NCBI RefSeq assembly: GCF_005771425.1
Contig: NZ_VBTZ01000001.1
Coordinates: forward strand, 434,001-498,000
DNA length: 64,000 bases
Origin: Methylocystis sp. B8
GTDB taxonomy: Bacteria; Pseudomonadota; Alphaproteobacteria; Rhizobiales; Beijerinckiaceae
Direction of reading: 5' to 3'
Shown: piece after piece, positions 26,387 through 34,360 of the stretch
How positions within the stretch are numbered: position 1 is the first letter of the stretch
Layout: every line of letters starts with the position of its first letter
Program-made: the position numbers and the translations under genes
The notes under the pieces: model-generated
Told to the model about the DNA's origin: nothing
The model's input: only the letters and a program-made list of their open reading frames with translations
The model's database searches: none

Positions 26387-26876
26387 AGGCCGTTTCGTCG
26401 AAGATTCATGGCGCCGCCTCGCCGACGAGGAAGCGTTGCCAAAGACTGGCGAGGTCATCGTGTCGCTGCCGCGACTTGAACATGCATTGGAGGTTCTCGG
26501 GACGGAATCATCGCTCGGCGTGATCGTCCCGAACACGACCGAGCCTTCGTCGCTCATTCAGGCGTTGCCGCGACTTCAGCTTATCTCAATCTCTTTTCCG
26601 GCCTTCTCCGATGGTCGCGGCTTCTCCTTGGCGGCCCTTCTGCGCCGCGCGGGATTTAAAGGCGAGTTGCGCGCGAGCGGCCGACTTGTGGCCGACCAAT
26701 ACGCTCATGCGATCGGCTGTGGCTTCGATACGATCGAAATCCCCGACGATCTCGCCGATCGTCAGGATGAAGAGCAGTGGCGCGTTGCGCTCAACACCTA
26801 TTCGATGAGCTATCAGCGCGGCTATGCCGGGCGCGGATCGATTCTTGAGGCCCGTAGGAGGGCCGCGCGCTCATGA
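26370..26876 (+). CDS. DUF934 protein of the sulfite-reductase operon
   Basis: A protein of 168 residues. DUF934 is a small family that accompanies cysI and cysH in alphaproteobacteria. Typical segments are EALPKTGEVIVSLPRL, ISISFPAFSDGRGFSLAALL and GCGFDTIEIP, and the end AYAGRG-like motif (QRGYAGRGSI) is conserved. Its exact role is unknown; an accessory function in sulfite reduction is assumed. The start ATG lies inside the cysI 3' end (17-nt overlap), with GGGAGGG upstream. It overlaps cysH by 4 nt. Confidence 0.88.
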   Translation: MALISEGRFVEDSWRRLADEEALPKTGEVIVSLPRLEHALEVLGTESSLGVIVPNTTEPSSLIQALPRLQLISISFPAFSDGRGFSLAALLRRAGFKGELRASGRLVADQYAHAIGCGFDTIEIPDDLADRQDEEQWRVALNTYSMSYQRGYAGRGSILEARRRAARS

Positions 26877-27622
26877 AACCTTCCATCGCTGAAACGCTGG
26901 CGCCGCGACTCGCGCCGCTCGATCTTGATCATCGCCTGGTGCTGGTGCGCGAGTTCATTCCCGGCCGGATCGTGTTCACCACGAGTTTCGGGATAGAGGA
27001 TCAGCTCATCACGCATTCGATCTTCACGCAGGGACTCGATATCGACGTCGCGACGATCGACACGGGGCGGCTGTTTCCCGAAACCTATGAGCTATGGGAG
27101 CGCACGGAAGCGCGTTATGCGCGGCGCATTCGGGCGGTCTGCCCGCAGGCTGCGCCGCTTGAAGCGCTGATCGAAGATCAGGGAATCAACGGTTTCTATT
27201 ACTCCGTTGAGGCGCGCAAGGCCTGCTGTCATGTGCGCAAGGTCGAACCGTTGTCGCGGCTGCTTGCCGGCGTTTCAGGCTGGGTGACGGGGCTTCGGGC
27301 GGATCAGTCTCAGGCGCGCTCGGACGCGCCAATTATCGCCTTTGATGAGACTCACAGGCTGCTCAAGCTTAATCCGCTTGCAGATTACACGCGCGACGCG
27401 GTCGTTGCGGCGGTTGAGGAGTTTTCAGTGCCCATCAACGCGCTTCACGCCAAGGGCTTTCTGTCGATCGGCTGTGCGCCTTGCACGCGCGCGGTGCTTC
27501 CCGGCGAAAGCGAGCGCGCTGGCCGCTGGTGGTGGGAAGAAGACAATAAGAAGGAGTGCGGCCTTCATGTTGGCGAAGACGGCGTGTTGCGCCGTGGCGC
27601 GCCGCAAGAGGCGGACCAATGA
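26873..27622 (+). CDS. cysH: APS reductase, [4Fe-4S]-type
   Basis: A protein of 249 residues. The cluster cysteines are in [12 protein letters not shown] and CAPCTRAV, which marks the iron-sulfur form that reduces adenosine 5'-phosphosulfate (APS) directly rather than [17 protein letters not shown] is the substrate-binding PAPS-reductase motif. This fits the operon, which has no CysC kinase domain. It overlaps DUF934 and cysD by 4 nt each. Confidence 0.93.
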   Translation: MKPSIAETLAPRLAPLDLDHRLVLVREFIPGRIVFTTSFGIEDQLITHSIFTQGLDIDVATIDTGRLFPETYELWERTEARYARRIRAVCPQAAPLEALIEDQGINGFYYSVEARKACCHVRKVEPLSRLLAGVSGWVTGLRADQSQARSDAPIIAFDETHRLLKLNPLADYTRDAVVAAVEEFSVPINALHAKGFLSIGCAPCTRAVLPGESERAGRWWWEEDNKKECGLHVGEDGVLRRGAPQEADQ

Positions 27623-28536
27623 CAGCGCTCGCGGCGCGTCCGCTCGGCCATCTCGATCGACTCGAGGCCGAAAGCATCCACATCATGCGCGAGACCGTCG
27701 CCGAATGCGAACGGCCGGTGATGCTTTATTCCATCGGCAAGGATTCGGCGGCGATGCTGCACATCGCCATGAAGGCCTTTTATCCGTCGAAACTGCCGTT
27801 TCCATTGCTCCATGTCAATACAACATGGAAATTTCGCGAGATGATCGAATTTCGTGATCGTCGCGTGAAGGAGCTTGGAGTCGAACTCATCGAATATATC
27901 AATCCCAAAGGGATTGAGATGGACATTAGCCCCTTTGTTCATGGCTCGAAGCTTCATACCGAGATTATGAAGACCGAGGCGCTGAAACAGGCGTTGGACA
28001 AATACAACTTCGACGCGGCTTTCGGCGGCGCGCGTCGCGACGAGGAAAAGTCGCGCGCCAAGGAGCGTGTGCTGTCATTTCGCACGGCGCAGCACCGTTG
28101 GGACCCGAAGAATCAGCGCCCGGAATTCTGGCGTCTCTACAATACGCGAAAAGCGCCAGGCGAAAGCTTGCGGGTTTTCCCAATGTCCAACTGGACCGAG
28201 GCGGATATCTGGGATTACATCGCGCGCGAGAACATTCCCGTCGTTCCGCTCTATTTCGCCAAAGAAAGGCCTGTCGTGCGCCGCGGCGGCACGCTTATCA
28301 TGGTCGATGATGATCGCATGAAGCTCGCGCCAGGCGAGTCGATCGAACATAAAAAGGTGCGCTTTCGCACGCTCGGCTGCTACCCGTTGACGGGCGGCAT
28401 AGAAAGCGATGCGTCCACTCTCGACGAGATCATTGCGGAAATGCGCGAGAGCCGTTCCTCGGAGCGTCAAGGGCGGCTTATCGACCACGACGGCTCCAGC
28501 TCAATGGAGCAAAAGAAGCAGGAAGGATATTTCTGA
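27619..28536 (+). CDS. cysD: Sulfate adenylyltransferase subunit 2
   Basis: A protein of 305 residues. The PP-loop [11 protein letters not shown] near residue 38 activates sulfate with ATP to give [20 protein letters not shown], with [13 protein letters not shown] and [12 protein letters not shown], is diagnostic for CysD. The canonical length is about 300 residues, so the gene looks intact. ATG 27619 overlaps the cysH stop. It pairs with the GTPase CysN encoded 1 nt downstream. Confidence 0.95.
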   Translation: MTALAARPLGHLDRLEAESIHIMRETVAECERPVMLYSIGKDSAAMLHIAMKAFYPSKLPFPLLHVNTTWKFREMIEFRDRRVKELGVELIEYINPKGIEMDISPFVHGSKLHTEIMKTEALKQALDKYNFDAAFGGARRDEEKSRAKERVLSFRTAQHRWDPKNQRPEFWRLYNTRKAPGESLRVFPMSNWTEADIWDYIARENIPVVPLYFAKERPVVRRGGTLIMVDDDRMKLAPGESIEHKKVRFRTLGCYPLTGGIESDASTLDEIIAEMRESRSSERQGRLIDHDGSSSMEQKKQEGYF

Positions 28537-28537
28537 C

Positions 28538-30166
28538 ATGCACGGCGCCGTCGCTGCCGCATTGCCTTCGCGCGCGCCTGCACGGTTAGTCGGCGAAAAG
28601 CCGCTCCTGCGGTTCATCACCTGCGGCTCGGTCGATGACGGCAAATCAACGCTGATCGGGCGTTTGCTCTACGACGCCGATCTTGCGCCCGACGACATTA
28701 TCGCAGCGCTCGAAAGCGACTCCAAGAAGCATGGCACGCAGGGCGAAGCGCTCGACTTCGCCTTGCTCGTCGACGGACTTGCCGCTGAGCGCGAGCAGGG
28801 CATCACGATTGACGTCGCCTATCGTTATTTTGCGACGGACAAGCGCAAGTTCATCGTCGCCGATACGCCGGGCCACGAGCAATACACGCGCAACATGGCG
28901 GTCGGCGCCTCGACAGCCGACCTCGCCATTCTGCTTGTTGACGCGCGCAAGGGAATCCTGCCGCAAACGCGCCGACACAGCGTCATCACCTCGATGTTCG
29001 GCGTGCGTCACGTCGTCGTCGCTGTCAACAAGATGGATCTCGTCGGCTACAGCGAAGGGGTCTTCCGCAAGATCGAAGCGGATTTTCACGCATTCGCCAA
29101 TAATCTTCGCTTTGCCTCCATCTATGTCGCGCCGCTTGTCGCCAAGGATGGCGACAATCTTGTCCACGGCAGCGCCAATATGTCTTGGCATCAAGGCCCG
29201 CCGCTGCTCTCCTATCTTGAGGGCGTCGCGGTCGAAGATGTGATGCAGATCGCGCCCTTTCGGATGCCCGTGCAATGGGTGAATCGACCCAACCTCGACT
29301 TTCGCGGCTTTTCCGGCTTCATCAGCGGCGGCAATATTCGGCCGGGGGACATTATCCGCGTTCTACCCTCGGGGCGGGATACGCGTGTCGCGAGAATTGC
29401 CACATTCGATGGCGATCTCGAAAGCGCGCTGTCTGGTCAGTCAGTGACGCTGACTCTTTCTGAAGAAATCGACATCTCGCGCGGCGATCTCTTGTGTTCG
29501 CCAGTGTCGCCAGCGAAAACCGGAGATCGTCTCGAAGCGAAGCTCCTATGGCTCGTGCGCGAGCCTCTCCTCGTCGGCAAGAACTATTTGTTGAAGCTCG
29601 GGACGAAGACGGGGCCTGCGGCCGTAACCGAGGTCGATGCGCGCATCGACATTGAGAGTGGCCTTCCGCAACCGCTGGCCGATGGTTCGACTCTCGCCTT
29701 CAACGAAATCGGCGACGCGCGACTGTCGCTTGAAACCGTGATCGCCTGCGACCCCTATGTCGAGAACCGCGAAACCGGCGGATTTATCCTCATCGACCGC
29801 ATCACCAATGAAACGGTGGCTGTCGGCATGGTCAAAGCGGTCGCCGCATCAAACGGCCGCGCGGCGGCGCCGCTGACGGAGCTCAGCTACGCCTCTATGG
29901 AAGGGCTGCCGCTTGTGCGGGAGTCGTTTCGACCAAGTCCGACGCGCAGCCTAGTAAAGGCGCTGTCGTGGCTCTTGCCAGCAAGCGTTTCGACCTTTCT
30001 CATCGTATACGCCTTTGTCCAAAACGCAGAGCTTGCCGCCGAAATCACCGGCGTTGAGCTGCTTGCGATGTTCGCGCTCTATTATTTCCACGAGCGGTTT
30101 TGGACGCGATTGAAGTTCGGGCTGGCGACGGAAGAAACGCAGCCCGGAGACGACCCAGGGCTCTGA
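28538..30166 (+). CDS. cysN: Sulfate adenylyltransferase subunit 1 fused to a DUF2061 membrane domain
   Basis: A protein of 542 residues. The CysN GTPase part has G1 GSVDDGKST (30-38), G3 DTPGHEQY and G4 NKMD, followed by EF-Tu-like barrels to about 460. The last part, about 470-530 (SLVKALSWLLPASVSTFLIV ... LLAMFALYYFHERFWTRLKF), matches DUF2061, a small predicted membrane domain ending in the YYxHERxW signature. E. coli CysN is about 475 residues. No APS kinase domain is present. The fusion would tether ATP sulfurylase to the membrane. Confidence 0.92.
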   Translation: MHGAVAAALPSRAPARLVGEKPLLRFITCGSVDDGKSTLIGRLLYDADLAPDDIIAALESDSKKHGTQGEALDFALLVDGLAAEREQGITIDVAYRYFATDKRKFIVADTPGHEQYTRNMAVGASTADLAILLVDARKGILPQTRRHSVITSMFGVRHVVVAVNKMDLVGYSEGVFRKIEADFHAFANNLRFASIYVAPLVAKDGDNLVHGSANMSWHQGPPLLSYLEGVAVEDVMQIAPFRMPVQWVNRPNLDFRGFSGFISGGNIRPGDIIRVLPSGRDTRVARIATFDGDLESALSGQSVTLTLSEEIDISRGDLLCSPVSPAKTGDRLEAKLLWLVREPLLVGKNYLLKLGTKTGPAAVTEVDARIDIESGLPQPLADGSTLAFNEIGDARLSLETVIACDPYVENRETGGFILIDRITNETVAVGMVKAVAASNGRAAAPLTELSYASMEGLPLVRESFRPSPTRSLVKALSWLLPASVSTFLIVYAFVQNAELAAEITGVELLAMFALYYFHERFWTRLKFGLATEETQPGDDPGL

Positions 30167-30169
30167 GCA

Positions 30170-33163
30170 TCAGTGCGCCTCGTCCCAATTGGCGGCGGCG
30201 CGCGCATCGACTTTCAGCGGCACGGTTAGATGAACGGCAGGTGAGGGCGCCTGCTCCATCACGCGACGCGCGACTTCGATCGTCGCCTCGGCTTCATTGA
30301 TCGGCGCTTCGAATACAAGCTCGTCATGCACTTGCAGAAGCATTTGCGCTGAAAGTCCGGCGCGCGTGAGCGCGTCATCCATCCGTGTCATGGCGCGACG
30401 GATGATATCGGCGGCCGCGCCCTGGATTGGCGCATTGATCGCGGCGCGCTCGTAAAAGGCGCGATCTGAAGCATTGGCGGAGCCGATGCCAGGGAAGTGA
30501 TAAACCCGGCCGAAGATCGTCGAGACTTCTCCCTTCTCGCGCACGGTTTTGCGGATTGAATCCATGTAATCGCGAATGCCGGGAAAGCGTTCGAAATAAC
30601 GCTTGATATAGGCGCTTGCCTCTTCACGCGGGATGCTCAGCTGATTGGCGAGTCCGAAAGCGGAGATACCATAGATAATGCCGAAGTTGATCGCCTTGGC
30701 GCGGCGGCGCGTTTCGGGCGGCATGTCCTTGATTGGCACATTGAACATTTCGCTGGCCGTCATCGCGTGAATGTCTAGGCCATCGGCGAAGGCGCGTCTG
30801 AGCTGAGGAATGTCGGCGATGTGGGCGAGCAGCCGCAGCTCGATCTGCGAATAATCCGCAGAAATCAGCACGCGGCCGGGCGCTGAGATGAACGCCCTGC
30901 GAATCTTGCGCCCCGCCTCGTTGCGCACGGGGATGTTCTGAAGATTCGGCTCTGATGAAGAGAGCCTCGCCGTCGTCGTCGCAGCGAGCGCATAGCTGGT
31001 GTGCACGCGGCCGGTGTCAGCATTGATATAGCCGGGCAGGGCATCGGCGTAAGTGCTCTTGAGTTTCGAGACCTGTCGCCAGTCTAGAATGCGACGCGCG
31101 AAATCATTGCCGTCGCCAGCGAGGTCTTCGAGAACGCTTGCGGAAGTCGACCAGGCGCCCGTGGCTGTCTTTTTCGCGCCGGGCAGCCCCATTTTGCCGA
31201 ACAATATGTCGCCCAGCTGCTTAGGCGAGCCGAGGTTGAAATTCTCGCCGGCAAGCTCGAATATTTCGGCTTCGAGACGCGCCATGTTCTGCGCGAATTC
31301 GCCGGAGAGGCGCGATAAGATCGTGCGATCGACGGCGACGCCTCTTCGCTCCATGCGGGCGAGCGTCGCGACCATCGGCCGCTCCAGAGTCTCGTAGACC
31401 GTGGTCATGCGCTCTGACGAGAGCCGCGGTTTCAACACGCGCCAAAGGCGCAGGGAAATATCCGCCCGTTCTGCCGCATATTCCGTCGCTGCCGTGAGCC
31501 CCGCACGGGCGAAACCGACGAAATTGCGGCCGGCGCCAGCGACGGAGGCGAAGGTCAAAGCGTCATGGTCGAGATAGTGGCGCGACAGCTGTTCAAGGCC
31601 ATGGTCGTTGCGTCCTGAATCCAGCGTGTAGGACATAAGCATCGCATCGTCGATCGGCGCGACGTCGATTCCGTACCGCGAGAGGACAAGCAGATCATGC
31701 TTCATGTTGTGTGCGATTTTGAGGATCGACGAGTCCTCAAACAGCGGCTTTAGTCGCGTCAGAGCCGCCTCGATCGGAATTTGTCCCTCGACCAAATTGG
31801 CGCCGGCGAAAAGGTCAGCGGACTCGCCAGATCGATGCTGCAGCGGCACATAACAAGCCTGTCCCGGCGCCGTCGCCATAGAGACGCCGACGAGTTCTGA
31901 ACGCATCGGATCCGGCACGGTCGTTTCGACATTGATCGAGACGAGACCAGCGCCGGCGGCGTCCGCGATCCATTGGTCCAGACGCTCGGCCGAGGCGATC
32001 GTCTCATAGGTAGAGCGATCGATCTTGTTCGTCTTCGCTTCGGCGAGACGCGCCGAGACGAGCCTCGTCGGCGTGAGCGCTTCACTTGTCCGCTTCTCGA
32101 CGGGTTTCGGAGCCTCAGAAGCAGGCGCGGCAGTCTCTGAGAATTCGCCATCCCGAGTTCGCCAGCCGGCGGCCCCGACAAAGTCCGGATCAGGCGCGAT
32201 GTCCTGCGCATGCACCCCATACATCTCAGCGACTCGGCGGGTGATCGTGGTGAACTCCATCGCTTGCAGAAAGGCGATGAGTTTCGCAGGGTCCGGCTGA
32301 TGAAGGCCGAGGTCTTCGAGCGGCGTTTCGAGAGGCGCGTCGCGCACGAGTTCGCAGAGCTTCTTCGAAATAAGAATGCGCGCGACCGCATCTGGCTCGG
32401 TCAGAGCTTCGCGCCGCTTCGGCTGCTTGATGCCCGACGCCTTGGCGAGCAGCGTTTCGAGATCGCCATATTCGTTGATGAGCTGAGCGGCCGTCTTGAC
32501 GCCGATACCTTTCGCGCCCGGCACATTGTCGGTCGAATCGCCTGCAAGCGCCTGCACGTCGACGACTTTATCGGGAGTGACGCCGAAATAGTCGACCACC
32601 TCGGCTTCGCCAAAGAGGCGTTCTTCACGCGCGCCCTTCGTTCCGGCGGTTCCCGAGGCGGGGTCGTACATTCTCACGCCGGGCCCGACGAGCTGCATCA
32701 AATCCTTGTCGGCCGAGACAATCAGCACGTCCGCGCCCTTGGCCTGCGCCTGCGTCGCGTAAGTGGCGATCAGATCGTCGGCCTCGTAGACATCCTGTTC
32801 GATCGGGGTGAGGCCGAAGGCGCGCACGGCGGCGCGCATGAGCGGAAATTGCGGAACGAGGTCTTCCGGCGGTTCGGAGCGATGCGCTTTGTAGTCGGGA
32901 TAAAGGTCCTTGCGGAACGAATGTTCGCTTTTGTCAAAGATGATGGCGAGATGCGTGGGCTTCACGCCCGCCGCCCCCTCGCGCACGAATTGGAGCACCT
33001 TCGTGCAGAAAAGCCGCACGGCGCCGGTGGGCAGCCGGTCGGTACGATAATTATATTTCGCATCCTGCCGGATCGACTGGAAATAAGCGCGAAAGACGAA
33101 GGAGGAGCCGTCAACGAGGAAGATGTGGCTGCCGGGGCCGACGGGCTTATTGGTGAGGGTCAT
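30170..33163 (-). CDS. polA: DNA polymerase I
   Basis: A protein of 997 residues with all three parts. The 5' nuclease (1 to about 300) has YEADDLIATY and SADKDLMQLV. The 3'-5' exonuclease region follows at about 380-560. The polymerase domain has SADYSQIELR, RRRAKAINFGIIYG and VHDELVFE. The first exonuclease aspartate, normally DTE, is Asn here (INVETT; codon at 31933-31931), while the HNMKHD and YAAERAD motifs remain. Proofreading may therefore be weak. The gene converges on cysN with a 3-nt gap and is divergent from aroC. Confidence 0.97.
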   Translation of the reverse strand: MTLTNKPVGPGSHIFLVDGSSFVFRAYFQSIRQDAKYNYRTDRLPTGAVRLFCTKVLQFVREGAAGVKPTHLAIIFDKSEHSFRKDLYPDYKAHRSEPPEDLVPQFPLMRAAVRAFGLTPIEQDVYEADDLIATYATQAQAKGADVLIVSADKDLMQLVGPGVRMYDPASGTAGTKGAREERLFGEAEVVDYFGVTPDKVVDVQALAGDSTDNVPGAKGIGVKTAAQLINEYGDLETLLAKASGIKQPKRREALTEPDAVARILISKKLCELVRDAPLETPLEDLGLHQPDPAKLIAFLQAMEFTTITRRVAEMYGVHAQDIAPDPDFVGAAGWRTRDGEFSETAAPASEAPKPVEKRTSEALTPTRLVSARLAEAKTNKIDRSTYETIASAERLDQWIADAAGAGLVSINVETTVPDPMRSELVGVSMATAPGQACYVPLQHRSGESADLFAGANLVEGQIPIEAALTRLKPLFEDSSILKIAHNMKHDLLVLSRYGIDVAPIDDAMLMSYTLDSGRNDHGLEQLSRHYLDHDALTFASVAGAGRNFVGFARAGLTAATEYAAERADISLRLWRVLKPRLSSERMTTVYETLERPMVATLARMERRGVAVDRTILSRLSGEFAQNMARLEAEIFELAGENFNLGSPKQLGDILFGKMGLPGAKKTATGAWSTSASVLEDLAGDGNDFARRILDWRQVSKLKSTYADALPGYINADTGRVHTSYALAATTTARLSSSEPNLQNIPVRNEAGRKIRRAFISAPGRVLISADYSQIELRLLAHIADIPQLRRAFADGLDIHAMTASEMFNVPIKDMPPETRRRAKAINFGIIYGISAFGLANQLSIPREEASAYIKRYFERFPGIRDYMDSIRKTVREKGEVSTIFGRVYHFPGIGSANASDRAFYERAAINAPIQGAAADIIRRAMTRMDDALTRAGLSAQMLLQVHDELVFEAPINEAEATIEVARRVMEQAPSPAVHLTVPLKVDARAAANWDEAH

Positions 33164-33258
33164 GCGCCTATCTTAACGGCGCGCGCGCGCCGCGTCATGG
33201 CGCGGTCGCCCGAAACCGCATCGTTTGACCGGCGCCGGCGCGAGGCATAGAAGACCGC

Positions 33259-34341
33259 ATGTCCCACAATAGTTTTGGCCATCTGTTTCGCGTCACCACC
33301 TTCGGCGAGAGCCACGGGCCGGCGCTTGGCGCGATCGTCGACGGATGTCCGCCGAAAATTCCGCTCGAAGTGATGGACATCCAGGGTTTTCTAGATAAGC
33401 GCAAGCCGGGACAGTCGCGGTTCACGACGCAGCGGCGAGAAGCTGATGAGGTGAAGATTCTTTCCGGCGTCTTCTCCTACGGCGACGGCCGACAGGTGAC
33501 GACCGGAACGCCGATTGCGCTCGTGATTGAGAATACCGACCAACGCTCCAAAGACTACGGAGAAATCGCCGACAAATACCGTCCCGGCCACGCTGATTAT
33601 GTTTACGACGCGAAATATGGCGTGCGGGATTATCGCGGCGGTGGGCGCTCCTCGGCGCGTGAAACCGCGGCGCGGGTCGCCGCTGGCGCTGTTGCGCGCA
33701 AGGTGATCCCAGGCGTGACGATTCGCGGCGCGCTGGTGCAGGTCGGTCCGCATAAGATCGATCGGGCAAGTTTTGACTGGGCCGAGATTGAACGCAACTC
33801 GCTTTTTTGCCCCGATGCGCGCGCGGCGGAAATATGGACGGACTATCTCGATAACGTGCGAAAGGACGGCTCGTCCATCGGCGCTGTGATCGAGATCGTC
33901 GCGGAGGGCGTTCCGGCTGGCTGGGGCGCGCCGGTTTACGGCAAGCTCGACGCCGATCTCGCCGCCGCGATGATGTCGATCAATGCCGTGAAAGGCGTCG
34001 AAATCGGCGCGGGATTCGCCGCGGCCGAGCTCACCGGCGAAGAAAACGCCGACGAGATGCGCGCCGGAGACAAAGGACCGCAGTTTTTGTCCAACAACGC
34101 CGGCGGCGTGCTCGGCGGCATTTCGACAGGACAGCCCCTCGTCGTGCGCTTCGCGGTAAAACCGACGTCTTCAATTCTGACGCCGCGCCGCACCATCGAT
34201 CGTTTCGGCAAGGAGACCGACATCGTCACGAAGGGCCGTCACGATCCCTGCGTTGGCATTCGCGCCGTGCCGGTTGGCGAAGCGATGATGGCCTGCGTGC
34301 TGGCCGACCATTTCCTGCGTCATCGCGGGCAGGTCGGCTGA
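33259..34341 (+). CDS. aroC: Chorismate synthase
   Basis: A protein of 360 residues converting EPSP to chorismate with reduced FMN. All three family signatures are visible: [17 protein letters not shown], the [18 protein letters not shown] region, and [17 protein letters not shown]. The length is standard. It reads divergently from polA and converges on the ACP-FAAL-PlsC gene. Confidence 0.97.
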   Translation: MSHNSFGHLFRVTTFGESHGPALGAIVDGCPPKIPLEVMDIQGFLDKRKPGQSRFTTQRREADEVKILSGVFSYGDGRQVTTGTPIALVIENTDQRSKDYGEIADKYRPGHADYVYDAKYGVRDYRGGGRSSARETAARVAAGAVARKVIPGVTIRGALVQVGPHKIDRASFDWAEIERNSLFCPDARAAEIWTDYLDNVRKDGSSIGAVIEIVAEGVPAGWGAPVYGKLDADLAAAMMSINAVKGVEIGAGFAAAELTGEENADEMRAGDKGPQFLSNNAGGVLGGISTGQPLVVRFAVKPTSSILTPRRTIDRFGKETDIVTKGRHDPCVGIRAVPVGEAMMACVLADHFLRHRGQVG

Positions 34342-34360
34342 CGCAAGGTTTGCAATCACC

